A DNA stretch of 51,944 bases, taken from positions 1 to 51,944 of the IMG/VR virus record IMGVR_UViG_3300042988_000794; one strand, written 5' to 3'. A program made the translations under genes and the position numbers. The notes under the pieces are model-generated. The model was given only the letters and a program-made list of their open reading frames with translations, did not search any database and had not been told where the DNA came from. The DNA is from a virus. This document shows, in pieces, positions 22,869 to 34,337 of the stretch (positions are counted from its first letter, which is position 1; every line of letters begins with the position of its first letter).

Positions 22869-22898
22869 ATTATATCACAGTCACAGTTGATTCTTCAA
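22869..22898 (-). promoter_or_regulatory. Sigma70 promoter with extended -10 for nucleotidyltransferase gene
   Basis: On the minus strand TTGAAG (22893-22898), an 18-bp spacer and TATAAT (22869-22874) preceded by TGTGA, that is TGn before the -10. It overlaps the last codons of the 68-aa gene and lies 22 nt before the ATG at 22847, leaving room for the GGGGAAG ribosome site. Confidence 0.55.
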
Positions 22899-23087
22899 GT
22901 TATTTAGGTATTCAACATGCCAACGCATGAAATCATCACTCTTGCTAATAGTATATGAGGCGGCAGTCCTCGCATTTGCAATACGAACACGCCCAGCGGT
23001 TCTCCCATAATTCTTTTTAAGACTCTCTTCAATTTTTAGAATCTCGCTCATCAAACCATCAATCCCACTACGAGGCATAGTGCTCAT
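22881..23087 (-). CDS. Small basic protein of unknown function
   Basis: 68 aa, helical and basic (LMSEILKIEESLKKNYG, TAGRVRIANARTAASYTIS, MRWHVEYLNNLKN). ATG at 23087 with AAGGAA 5 nt upstream. It has its own promoter candidate with a perfect TTGACA. No family recognised; small helical basic phage proteins can be nucleic-acid or RNA polymerase binders, but there is no evidence here. Confidence 0.5.
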   Translation of the reverse strand: MSTMPRSGIDGLMSEILKIEESLKKNYGRTAGRVRIANARTAASYTISKSDDFMRWHVEYLNNLKNQL

Positions 23088-23118
23088 AAAATTCCTTTCG
23101 TATTAATTTTGAAAATGT

Positions 23119-23145
23119 ATTATGTACAGATAATTATTTTGTCAA
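23119..23145 (-). promoter_or_regulatory. Sigma70 promoter, TTGACA / CATAAT
   Basis: On the minus strand a perfect TTGACA (23140-23145) overlaps the stop of the preceding gene. CATAAT (23119-23124) follows after 15 bp, or TAATAC after 17 bp. It lies in a 54-nt gap before the 68-aa gene with a 31-nt leader. Confidence 0.5.
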
Positions 23146-23465
23146 GGGGTGTCCCACCCGCCCAAATTTTCTGTTGATTCGGGGTCAAATATCTTATTAA
23201 TACAGTCAAACCCATACTGACTCATAATCTCTATAACGCTTTTGGATTGCTCTTTTGGACAAACTATTACTATTTTAGCGGACATTGGATCAGCGTCAAC
23301 CCATTTAATTCCTATTTTAGAACAATCTGATTTTGCAGCGACAAGTCTCTGGTTAAATTTCTCAGGGTCGTTATCCCTACCCCATGAAAATTCCAACACT
23401 CCCCTTGAATATTTTTCACCATATAAACACATTTTTATACGGTTTTCAACTTCATCTATATTCAT
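23142..23465 (-). CDS. Unknown protein
   Basis: 107 aa from the ATG at 23465; in-frame ATGs at 23477 and 23498 are less likely because AGGA lies 11 nt before the chosen start. The protein is alpha/beta: DEVENRIKMCLYGEKYSRG, a Trp in EFSWGRDND, KWVDADPMSAKIVIVCPKEQ and an acidic/Pro end (GGWDTP). The start overlaps the membrane-protein gene by 14 nt. No recognised family. Confidence 0.5.
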   Translation of the reverse strand: MNIDEVENRIKMCLYGEKYSRGVLEFSWGRDNDPEKFNQRLVAAKSDCSKIGIKWVDADPMSAKIVIVCPKEQSKSVIEIMSQYGFDCINKIFDPESTENLGGWDTP

Positions 23466-23805
23466 TTTTATTTTCATCCTGTATTTTAATAGGTTCACTA
23501 ATAATCACATTTATAGTTCTTGATGGATCATAACCAGCGCCAAAAAACTGAATTATACAATGTATCATCCAAGTGGTTGCTGAATAAAATGGTCCGTTGA
23601 GAGGATTCCACCATGCAAACGGCCCATAAAATAAACCCAACCCAATACCGACCCAAAACCCCAAACACATTGGGCATGTTATTAATGTATGTAAAAATTC
23701 ACTTTTATCCTTTAAATATTCTCTAAAAGAATTGAATATAGAACCGTTTGATAATATATTACATATACCATATACACAAATTATGGTTAATATGATATGT
23801 AGCAT
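23452..23805 (-). CDS. Membrane protein with CPMCxxFWxG motif (DUF1360-like), second copy
   Basis: 117 aa from the ATG at 23805 just after the fibre stop; a longer frame into the fibre gene is rejected because the fibre frame is clearly coding. It has an N-terminal hydrophobic segment (LHIILTIICVYGICNIL), then LITCPMCLGFWVGIGLGLFYG, and TTWMIHCIIQFFG. The motif CPxCxxFWxG matches that of the protein at 9255-9548, and both adjoin tail genes. GAGAG precedes the start. Function unknown. Confidence 0.6.
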   Translation of the reverse strand: MLHIILTIICVYGICNILSNGSIFNSFREYLKDKSEFLHTLITCPMCLGFWVGIGLGLFYGPFAWWNPLNGPFYSATTWMIHCIIQFFGAGYDPSRTINVIISEPIKIQDENKNEYR

Positions 23806-23806
23806 A

Positions 23807-26481
<2,675 letters not shown>

Positions 26482-26514
26482 TATTATATAATATTATTAT
26501 ATATCTATGAAAAT

Positions 26515-26892
26515 TTAAATGGATGGCATTACCCATCCAGAGGGTCTATACGAAGAATTTATTATTAGAAAAATTTCCGTAAATGTGTATGGAGGGGGTC
26601 CGAGGTGATCATATGACATGTCAACCGGAAGTCCCGCTTCTATTGCTACCTTTTTCACCATTATATACTCATACATTATGGAATCTTTCCACTGTTCCAC
26701 CTTTAATATATAAGGTAATGCTGCTTCCAGGTCAACCAACCCCAATCCAAGGTCAATGGACCGCTGTGATTGCGTTTTCCAGTCAAGTAACTGTGTGAAT
26801 GCTGGTGGATCGTAATATTTATTTAAGAAATCCCACGAAGACTTTAAAGCCTTATCACGATAATACTGTATATAAGTCGGTTCTATTGGCAT
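26515..26892 (-). CDS. Unknown protein between tail spikes
   Basis: 125 aa, helical first half (YIQYYRDKALKSSWDFLNKY, SIDLGLGLVDLEAALPYILK), then a Pro/Gly-rich middle (SYDHLGPPPYTFTEIFLI) and a short end. No family recognised. It is 7 nt after the 1300-aa spike gene and likely co-translated. Its position between two adhesins suggests a fibre-associated chaperone or connector; that is inference. Confidence 0.5.
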   Translation of the reverse strand: MPIEPTYIQYYRDKALKSSWDFLNKYYDPPAFTQLLDWKTQSQRSIDLGLGLVDLEAALPYILKVEQWKDSIMYEYIMVKKVAIEAGLPVDMSYDHLGPPPYTFTEIFLIINSSYRPSGWVMPSI

Positions 26893-26899
26893 TTTCCCC

Positions 26900-29800
26900 T
26901 CACCATGGTCTTCTAAAAGTTATATTTTGGTTTCCGGTCATATCTTTATTTCTAACAATATTTAATCTCTTACCACCGCTGGCATTTATATCTTTAATAT
27001 TCTTATATGGTCTAAAATTATACTTACCATAAACATTTATATTCAAACCGTTATTAGGTTTCATATCACTATTATTAGTATAACTTCCAGATATATTTAT
27101 CAAATATCCAGGTGTGAATGTTGAAACATTTGTATCACTATGCATACTGAGAGTATCCAATTCCAGCGGAGTCATAAAGTTATCAGTATACCCTATCAAC
27201 CATTCCCCACCCATACCATTAACTTCAATATTTCTAACACCTGGGGTATTATTAAGCATATCATAATCCATACATGATAACTTATAATAGGAGTTTGAAT
27301 TATCGTCAGTAATATATCGGATTCTAAAACCATTACTTTCTGGTATATATCCGTAATACCTATAAGTATCAAAAGATGATACCGATAACCAATAAGTTCT
27401 ATTATCTATAAACTGAAAGGACGGTTCCTCATAAGAAGATATCAATGTTCGTATTTTTTTATCGTATAAACTATCTTCGAAAACTTCTATTATCGGGTTT
27501 GCACCCGATAGAGATTCTACGAGAATAGTATCACCTATAACACCATCAACTTGGTAATATCTCTTACCATCACCCTGTGGAGTATTTGCCCCGAAGAAAC
27601 CTTCTTCTGAAAAGTTTTTGTGTATTATTCGTGGATTATTCTTAGACCAATTCCCATTTATGGATATTTTATTAGCATATGGGATTGTTTTTGCGTTTAC
27701 ATCCGGTCCAAGTCCTATATGTGGGAAATTGATGACATTTCTCCCACCATTCGCATCCTCGCTTATATTACTTCTTAACCATATATTATAATTAGAGTTA
27801 CCATAATTATAAAAATATACTCCAATTCCACTGACAGGGACACTATCAAATACAGTAAAGTCACTGTATCCATCTTCACGCATAGTATCTACATATATCT
27901 TAGAGTTCTCGGATATAAGCGTATGTGACACCGACGATGGACCGTCGTAATTCCACATGTCACATGTTCTTGTTATTATTTTAGAGTTTTTAAGTGTATA
28001 TGTGTGAATGCCGTTGAATGAAGTATATATACCAATTCCAGTGTTACCAACACCAAGATTACAATTTTCAAATGTAATATCCATCTTCCCACCGGAATTG
28101 GATGTTGTGCTTGGATACATTCTAAAACTTCTATCGCAGTTTATGTTACCATTAAATGTAACCTTCAGCGGGGACCTATAACTAATGGTGGACATTTTTC
28201 CAACATTTATATTACCACCAACTGTAATATTCGATCCAACGGAAGATGTCGTTTGACGATAGTCATCAAATCCACCCAGCGTCAAAGTCCCACTATCACG
28301 CAAATCAATTTTTATAGTGTCTCCGTTGGGAACACTTCCACTACGCTGATATATTCTTAAATTACCGCTACCATAAATATAACTTTTTTTACCAGAAGTG
28401 TTTATATAGGGTATAGTTTCACCAATAAAACCAAATATACTACTTTGTTCAAGGATGACATTGTTTCCATTGGTGTTTATTGAATTGAAATACAATTCAG
28501 ATGATGGATTTGTATTATTAATACGAATATCACGACGAACGTCAATCGGATTTTGTGAGTTTATAATAAATTTACCATTACCATTTATTCCAATGGTAGG
28601 CGAGTTAATAACAACATCTCCACCGCTTATAACGGAGGTTACAGTTGGACTTCCATTTGGATACAATTGGAATGGAGCATCGCCGCTAATAGTCACGGAC
28701 TTAAAATAACAATCGCTTGGGGACGCATATCCAAATGTAAACGAAGGTGTTTTTGAGTTGTTTGAAGATATGAATCTAATGTTTATATTATTGATTGGTG
28801 TTTGTTTACTGGTAGAATATCTAAAATCACAGTCAATAACATCTATATCGGTATTTAATTCTTTACTAGAGAAGTATGAAAATCTTCTACTATTCAGATT
28901 AGATCTCAATGTCAATTTAGGATACGATTCAGACCCAGATATTGGGAACCCGTTAAAAGCGAAATATGCATTAAGTCCATTAAAATTGGTATTGTTTGAC
29001 AGTATAACATTATCAACCCCGGACATAGCATAAAATTCGCTGTCTATCCAGAAGTGCCCGCCAGTATCACCACCAATTCTCTCTATTTCATTCGTGGTCG
29101 TTGTATGTTTAATAAATGTTATAGGATATGAAGTTGTGTTGTACGGAACTCCTAAGGCACACTGACTGCTACCGGAATCAGCATCAACTACTAATTTACC
29201 GCGTATGGTTATTCTTCCAGTATGCGATGACCAGTTTCCCAGGCCAAATCCCGTATTAGAACCATTCACCTCAATAGGCGCTACAAATATAATTCTATCA
29301 CGAAGACCCGATCCCGAGACATTTTCTGGAAACAAGTCAAACTTACCACTTCCCATTAAGTATAAACAACCACTGATACCATCCCCAGCACCAGATATAA
29401 CATTGTAATAATAACCGTCTTCATTGTTATTAGCAAAATTCATTCTAAGAGTATATCTACCACCCCACACATATATATTCTTAGAGTTCCAGTTTGGTCT
29501 ATAACTAAACGGTCCGTTGGTGGATTGGAATCTATGTATAACAGTCCCGGCAGAACCATCTGAGTTAAAAATGAAATCTTTCCCGGACCAAGATGTATCT
29601 ATTGGAAAGTTAAAGTTAACAACCGCACCAGTACCAATATCCAATAAAAATGGATCCTGTATTTGTATATTAGAGTTACTTCCCAATGTACAACTTCTGC
29701 CGAGACGGAATCTACTACCATTGGATTTAAATGTGAATTTTGTATCGGTATTTGATATATAGGTATTATCATCAAAAACTATACTATTGGCAGATACGTT

Positions 29801-30802
29801 TGGGCATGAAAATGACACGGTTGATGGATATTGTATGGATTTTATAGTATCAACTTCCACAGATTGTCTAAAGTTACAATCTCTAAAACCAATATCATAC
29901 ATTCCTTTAGCAGCCATGGCGTGTCTTTTTATAATTGACTCACCGAGGACAACATTGTAATGAGTTAGTTCGTCAATTCTACCTTTGAAAAAATAACCAC
30001 GGTTTATAAACCCACCCTGGACCCTGGACTTGTTATTTACAGCACCAACACCACCGCGACCATAAAGACCGAAGAAATTTTCAATACTGGTTGGTATAGT
30101 GGAAGTATTTGATTGCTGTGTCGATAAATCACCATCAACATATAACTTATGATAAGGTTCGGCGCCGTTATATGAAACATTTATGTAATAGGTTTTCCCA
30201 ACTGCGATTTGATCGTTGTGACGTATGAAAGATTCTTTTGTTTGATTTCCATTGAAAACACCACTGAATAAATATCCACCGCTTATATAAACCGACATCC
30301 CAGAGAAAAAGTCACCATGCTCATATAAAAAGTTTATTCCCGTATAATTCAAGGAATCGGCATTAAACATCATCTCCACTGTCTTTGATTCAAAATCCCC
30401 ATAATCTATGAGATTACTACTTGGTATCTGCACATATCCACTTCCACTTATGGACATTGAAAAGTTACCTGGAGGTTGACCACTCACGAGTGGAGGATTC
30501 ATATAGGATATATCACCAGTATATATGCCATTTAATAACGGTGCGCTTCCGTAATTAACACATGTCGTTCCCGAGGACTCATTAAATTTATACCATAAGA
30601 CAGGTGAATCTAACGATATAACATTTTCAAAAGTGCTACCGCTGATGGCATAAGTATCAGATTTAGTAAAAACTATTTCATCGGTTGTGAGAATACTACC
30701 AGATCCAGTTACGGGAACCAATCCAGTGGCAGAATAAGTATAGTTATATCTATTACTACCGTTACCATCACCAGTTAAATTTCTCCAATAGATAGTTGTC
30801 AT
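26900..30802 (-). CDS. Large tail spike with LamG-type lectin domain and beta-helix-like body
   Basis: 1300 aa. Residues about 65-300 form a LamG/concanavalin-like domain (SPVLWYKFNESSGTTCVNYG, then FSMSISGSGYVQIPSSNLID, ...YFFKGRIDELTHYNVVLGE). From about 330 to 1290 the protein is Asn/Ser/Gly-rich with many short strands (LRSNLNSRRFSYFSS, ...GNNVILEQSSIFGFIGE) typical of right-handed beta-helix spikes. The ending is basic and aromatic (NITFRRPW). Beta-helix spikes bind or cleave surface polysaccharide; no catalytic pair can be picked out by eye. The start overlaps nothing, and AGGGAAG precedes the ATG. It follows the repeat fibre gene by 13 nt. Confidence 0.75.
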   Translation of the reverse strand: MTTIYWRNLTGDGNGSNRYNYTYSATGLVPVTGSGSILTTDEIVFTKSDTYAISGSTFENVISLDSPVLWYKFNESSGTTCVNYGSAPLLNGIYTGDISYMNPPLVSGQPPGNFSMSISGSGYVQIPSSNLIDYGDFESKTVEMMFNADSLNYTGINFLYEHGDFFSGMSVYISGGYLFSGVFNGNQTKESFIRHNDQIAVGKTYYINVSYNGAEPYHKLYVDGDLSTQQSNTSTIPTSIENFFGLYGRGGVGAVNNKSRVQGGFINRGYFFKGRIDELTHYNVVLGESIIKRHAMAAKGMYDIGFRDCNFRQSVEVDTIKSIQYPSTVSFSCPNVSANSIVFDDNTYISNTDTKFTFKSNGSRFRLGRSCTLGSNSNIQIQDPFLLDIGTGAVVNFNFPIDTSWSGKDFIFNSDGSAGTVIHRFQSTNGPFSYRPNWNSKNIYVWGGRYTLRMNFANNNEDGYYYNVISGAGDGISGCLYLMGSGKFDLFPENVSGSGLRDRIIFVAPIEVNGSNTGFGLGNWSSHTGRITIRGKLVVDADSGSSQCALGVPYNTTSYPITFIKHTTTTNEIERIGGDTGGHFWIDSEFYAMSGVDNVILSNNTNFNGLNAYFAFNGFPISGSESYPKLTLRSNLNSRRFSYFSSKELNTDIDVIDCDFRYSTSKQTPINNINIRFISSNNSKTPSFTFGYASPSDCYFKSVTISGDAPFQLYPNGSPTVTSVISGGDVVINSPTIGINGNGKFIINSQNPIDVRRDIRINNTNPSSELYFNSINTNGNNVILEQSSIFGFIGETIPYINTSGKKSYIYGSGNLRIYQRSGSVPNGDTIKIDLRDSGTLTLGGFDDYRQTTSSVGSNITVGGNINVGKMSTISYRSPLKVTFNGNINCDRSFRMYPSTTSNSGGKMDITFENCNLGVGNTGIGIYTSFNGIHTYTLKNSKIITRTCDMWNYDGPSSVSHTLISENSKIYVDTMREDGYSDFTVFDSVPVSGIGVYFYNYGNSNYNIWLRSNISEDANGGRNVINFPHIGLGPDVNAKTIPYANKISINGNWSKNNPRIIHKNFSEEGFFGANTPQGDGKRYYQVDGVIGDTILVESLSGANPIIEVFEDSLYDKKIRTLISSYEEPSFQFIDNRTYWLSVSSFDTYRYYGYIPESNGFRIRYITDDNSNSYYKLSCMDYDMLNNTPGVRNIEVNGMGGEWLIGYTDNFMTPLELDTLSMHSDTNVSTFTPGYLINISGSYTNNSDMKPNNGLNINVYGKYNFRPYKNIKDINASGGKRLNIVRNKDMTGNQNITFRRPW

Positions 30803-30815
30803 CTATTCTTCCCTA

Positions 30816-32183
30816 TTACCATGCTATCTTCATAGATATAACCGACGCATCGTTGATAAGACTTCCACCAGTCCGTATCAATCGCATTATAACCATATCT
30901 CCCGGTTTTATATTATGATATTGTGGACTTGTCAATGTAATATCAACATCATTCACAGTGTTTACGGATGTGAAAGTATGTGAAAATGAATAAGTATTGT
31001 TACCAAGAGATGTCGTCCAATTGTCACCATCTGATAAATCGTCTATTTTCATATCAAATGTAGCACTACCTATACCATCGGATATCATTTTCAACTTAAT
31101 TGTTATATTGCTACCGACTATAAACCCATCAATTATAGGAAAGTTAAAGAATGCGACATTGTAACCGCTTCCAAAATCAACGGAGTCAAACATAAGTCCA
31201 CCCGCAGTTGTGCGACTTGATAATTCGGCGCCCGATACAGATGGTAGAAGAGCGGATGCAATAGGTATTAATTTCTCTGTAACATCTGGACCGGAACCTA
31301 TGTCGGCAGAAAGTCCTATTGTAAATGTTCCAACTGGATACTCCGATACAACTATATTAGCAGTACCGACAACATTTATAGAATTTATCTGTTGTTGCAA
31401 GTTACCACTTATCTGTGCTATAACAGTATTTGAAATAATATTATTATACTGTTCCTCGGAAAGATGATAATGTTGACCACTTATACCACCTTGCAATCCC
31501 AACAAATCGTTATGATTATATATTGGTGGCGTATAAGAGTTAGAACCAGATAAGCTGATAATTTGCTGTTGTAAGTTTCCACTTATCTGTGCTAATGTGG
31601 AATTTAAAACCATGTTAGCGTATTGTGATGCGCTTAAGTGATAATGTTGACCACTTATACCACCTTGCAAACCTAACAAATCTTCGTGAAACTGAACAGG
31701 CGATTCAGCAACTTCAATATTATAACTAAGTCCACTTTGGGTGACAGTTATCGTACCGCTTGAACTTGTTATAGTTGTTCCCTCTTCAACTATATCGTTT
31801 ATCTGAGTTTGTAAATCGTCAACCGAATCCAGTATATCATCCAATTTAACGCCAGAATAATCAAGTTTCTGTATTTGTGATGCAGCGTTTTTATGAACTA
31901 TTACAATCTCACCCTCATGTGTGTTTACAACCATGCTTGGTTTTGGTGTATCTAATAATTCCGTGAAAGAATCATAACTACCAGATAAAGAAACCAACGA
32001 TTCGGATAAGAAGGTCAATTGTTGTTTTAATTTACTATCAAAAACAACTTTTCCATTTACAACAGTGATAACATCACCCTCAACGCCACCTGAAATTGGT
32101 AAAGTGTAACCATTTCCACTAATAGCGGAACCAACGGTTACACTACCATAAACATCCAAATTACCGTTTAATATTTTAGACAT
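30816..32183 (-). CDS. Tail fibre with tandem LLGLQGG repeats
   Basis: 455 aa from the ATG at 32183; an in-frame GTG at 32189 is too close to the ribosome site AGGGA. Two tandem copies (about residues 165-215 and 225-275) of the pattern N/H-x-DLLGLQGGISGQHYHLSxxQY, then ...AQISGNLQQQI, are the shaft repeat found in T4-type long-tail-fibre distal proteins. The N-terminus (MSKILNGNLDVYGSVTV) and beta-rich C-terminal 200 residues (NITIKLKMISDGIGSATFDM) suggest trimeric assembly and receptor or partner binding. The start overlaps the preceding gene by 8 nt. Confidence 0.75.
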   Translation of the reverse strand: MSKILNGNLDVYGSVTVGSAISGNGYTLPISGGVEGDVITVVNGKVVFDSKLKQQLTFLSESLVSLSGSYDSFTELLDTPKPSMVVNTHEGEIVIVHKNAASQIQKLDYSGVKLDDILDSVDDLQTQINDIVEEGTTITSSSGTITVTQSGLSYNIEVAESPVQFHEDLLGLQGGISGQHYHLSASQYANMVLNSTLAQISGNLQQQIISLSGSNSYTPPIYNHNDLLGLQGGISGQHYHLSEEQYNNIISNTVIAQISGNLQQQINSINVVGTANIVVSEYPVGTFTIGLSADIGSGPDVTEKLIPIASALLPSVSGAELSSRTTAGGLMFDSVDFGSGYNVAFFNFPIIDGFIVGSNITIKLKMISDGIGSATFDMKIDDLSDGDNWTTSLGNNTYSFSHTFTSVNTVNDVDITLTSPQYHNIKPGDMVIMRLIRTGGSLINDASVISMKIAW

Positions 32184-32538
32184 TTCCACTTCCCTTATAA
32201 GATAGTATAATTTCCGAAGTTATTTGGTTAACTAATTTTTCACGGGATTCCGAATCATCGCCAAAAAAACCAGAATCTTTATCTGTATTTGGATTTTTTG
32301 GTTTGTCAGGGTCCTCACCATATTTATCTATAAGAATTTTCCTAAACATCTTCATGGCATGTTGACCGTTGGGGGAGGATAGGAAATCGTTTAAACCACC
32401 TTCCATACCAAAGTGGTGTGATAATTTTTGCAAAACAGAAGATTGAACACCCATATAGTGCTTCATGTTAAAAAGTTCATATAACTTCTTAACCCCAATC
32501 ATCTTCATACGAACGGATTCCTTAAATGGTAATGTCAT
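32176..32538 (-). CDS. Unknown protein upstream of fibre genes
   Basis: 120 aa from the ATG at 32538 (AGAGG at -8); a TTG at 32544 would extend it by two residues. Helical: VRMKMIGVKKLYELFNMK, SVLQKLSHHFGMEGGLNDFL, AMKMFRKILIDKYG, then an Asp-rich linker and EKLVNQITSEIILSYKG. It is the first gene after a terminator and an exact TATAAATA box, and leads into the fibre genes. Family not recognised; it could be a fibre-assembly factor. Confidence 0.5.
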   Translation of the reverse strand: MTLPFKESVRMKMIGVKKLYELFNMKHYMGVQSSVLQKLSHHFGMEGGLNDFLSSPNGQHAMKMFRKILIDKYGEDPDKPKNPNTDKDSGFFGDDSESREKLVNQITSEIILSYKGSGNV

Positions 32539-32553
32539 GAACAACCTCTACCA

Positions 32554-32561
32554 TATTTATA
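32554..32561 (-). promoter_or_regulatory. T4-type late promoter box TATAAATA
   Basis: Exact TATAAATA on the minus strand, 15 nt before the ATG at 32538. It begins immediately downstream of the T-run of the terminator following GMP reductase, so the adhesin operon starts a new transcript. Exact match; function inferred from position. Confidence 0.55.
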
Positions 32562-32590
32562 TAAAAACCTCCAAGAATACTCCTGGAGGT
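32562..32590 (-). terminator. Rho-independent terminator after GMP reductase
   Basis: A 7-bp perfect stem (ACCTCCA with TGGAGGT; 32567-32573 and 32584-32590) encloses a 10-nt loop and is followed on the minus strand by TTTTTAT. It lies 31 nt past the GMP reductase stop. Shorter than the terminator at 9582-9613 but with a good T-run. Confidence 0.75.
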
Positions 32591-32621
32591 AATTATTTTG
32601 ACTTTAATTTTTATATTTGTG

Positions 32622-33602
32622 TTAATTTATTGATATTAACTCGCAAGACAGAAGTGCGGAAAGGTCTTTTCCACCTGCATAGGAGATACTTGACCTTAAA
32701 TCTTCTTGCAACTCTATTAATAAATCTTCCATATCACCCTTATAATCAAGGAATAACTTTTTTCCCTCAACATGGGTATATTTACCCTTGTTATGCTCTG
32801 AAGCGGACCCATAGTAAACACATTTCTTATGCCCATCAATTTCTATTATCTCACCCGCTGACTGGTTGTACCCGCAGAAAATAGAACCCGCCATGACCAT
32901 AGTAGCACCGCATGCTATTGCCTTGGCAATATCCCCATGTTCACGAATTCCACCATCAGCAATAACAGGCTTCTTAGCAGCAGATACACACTCTTGTAAA
33001 CATGATATAGTGGGTCTTGTGAATCCCGTCTTAACCTTTGTGGTACATGCCAAACCGGGACCTATGAAGAGTTTGCAACAATCGGCGCCCCATCTCTCTA
33101 TTTCCTGGACCGCTTCCGCTACTGCCATATTCCCAACAATCAGAAATGTTTTTGGTAGGCGATCCTTTATATACTTTATCATCTTCTCTGCCTTCGGGGA
33201 CCAAGCAGATGCGATATCAAGTGTTATGTAATCAGGTTTACGGTTTGCGGATACTATGGAATTAATTTGTTTGTATGAATCGTCATTCACACCTATGCTT
33301 ATAGATGTATAGTACCCATAGGACTCCATCTCATCAATAAACTTAACAGGATCGGTACCAAAACGATGCATGACATAGAACCAACCCTTGGATGCCAAAT
33401 ATTTACAGGTTTCTATATTAACAACGGACGCCATGTTGGCGGGACATACTGGCATCTTAAAACTTCTTGGACCAAATTCAACAGAAGTATCACACTGACT
33501 TCGACTCCCAACTATTCCTTTTTTCCTGGAAAGAAGGTAAACATCACCGTAATTATATTCTCTGCGAACGCTTATAGATTTACTTGTATGAGATTTTTCC
33601 AC
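32622..33602 (-). CDS. guaC: GMP reductase / IMP dehydrogenase family enzyme
   Basis: 326 aa from GTG at 33602 with AAGGAG 7 nt upstream. MPVCPANMASV (49-59), YVMHRFG, DIASAW, IVGNMAVAEAV, WGADCCKLFIGPGLACTTKV (catalytic Cys186), VIADGGIREHGDIAKAIACG, YGSASEHN and VEGKK all fit GMP reductase, which converts GMP to IMP using NADPH. No CBS domains are present, and the length fits GuaC (about 345 aa) rather than IMP dehydrogenase. In a phage it would shift degraded host GMP into IMP and then adenine nucleotides, fitting an AT-rich genome. It ends its transcript at a terminator. The loop has Leu for the usual Ser (GPGLACTT). Confidence 0.9.
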   Translation of the reverse strand: MEKSHTSKSISVRREYNYGDVYLLSRKKGIVGSRSQCDTSVEFGPRSFKMPVCPANMASVVNIETCKYLASKGWFYVMHRFGTDPVKFIDEMESYGYYTSISIGVNDDSYKQINSIVSANRKPDYITLDIASAWSPKAEKMIKYIKDRLPKTFLIVGNMAVAEAVQEIERWGADCCKLFIGPGLACTTKVKTGFTRPTISCLQECVSAAKKPVIADGGIREHGDIAKAIACGATMVMAGSIFCGYNQSAGEIIEIDGHKKCVYYGSASEHNKGKYTHVEGKKLFLDYKGDMEDLLIELQEDLRSSISYAGGKDLSALLSCELISIN

Positions 33603-33644
33603 TTCACTTCTCCTTATATCAACGATTTTATATCCGACATTTAG

Positions 33645-34337
33645 TTATTCAATAAACTTCTTCCACCCGCGACGATCCTGCTCATGTTTTGTTATTGGGT
33701 GTAGAGAAGAAACAAATCTATTTTTTCCGCCGTCTATATTGTGAATAACCTGAAATGCCAATTTCTCAATAGGTATTGATAAGTTTTTATAGTCAATTAT
33801 TATTTCTATATCCTCACCAACTCTAACATTAACCCCGTCACCAGACCACTTTAAAAAATTCTGAGGAGTTCTTGATATAACTCTATATCCATCTGGGGTT
33901 ACGTTTGACCACAACCCCCCCTCATGCTTATAAAAAGTTACTTCATTTTGATTCGAAATTATTACTTGATAGAATATTTCTATATTATCGGTATTTACAA
34001 AATATAATTCAACTCCGGATTTCTCCCACGGTTTAACACCAACTGCCGAATTATCTAAAAGATTAGTTTTGAAATTAAATGTTAATTTATCATCATCACT
34101 GTAACACCTAACAATAATATCACTATCCCCTACACTTTTTCCGAGAGGTATCATCGGGGGTAATATAAACCCACCGATGATACTGTTATTTGATTGAACC
34201 GGTAAACTTGTGATTGTATCTTTATCAGTATTAATATCTTCTTTTTTTAAAAATATATCGTATATTAAACTCATAGACGCTAGAAGAAGGGACACTGAAA
34301 CGAGTAAAAATACAGAAAATTTAGTGTAGAATTTCAT
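33645..34337 (-). CDS. Membrane-anchored protein with CBM9/DOMON-like domain
   Basis: 230 aa. An N-terminal signal anchor (about 8-29, SVFLLVSVSLLLASMSLIYD) is followed by an extracytoplasmic beta sandwich (about 65-220) with VKPWEKSGVELYFVNTDN, FYQVIISNQNEVTFY and WSGDGVNVRVGEDIEIIID, which resembles carbohydrate-binding module family 9: D/E-x-VE-x-Y-F then a Tyr/Gln strand. The end is basic/aromatic (HEQDRRGWKKF). It overlaps the long coiled-coil gene by 4 nt. It probably faces the periplasm. The CBM9 call is a pattern judgement, not proven. Confidence 0.5.
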   Translation of the reverse strand: MKFYTKFSVFLLVSVSLLLASMSLIYDIFLKKEDINTDKDTITSLPVQSNNSIIGGFILPPMIPLGKSVGDSDIIVRCYSDDDKLTFNFKTNLLDNSAVGVKPWEKSGVELYFVNTDNIEIFYQVIISNQNEVTFYKHEGGLWSNVTPDGYRVISRTPQNFLKWSGDGVNVRVGEDIEIIIDYKNLSIPIEKLAFQVIHNIDGGKNRFVSSLHPITKHEQDRRGWKKFIE

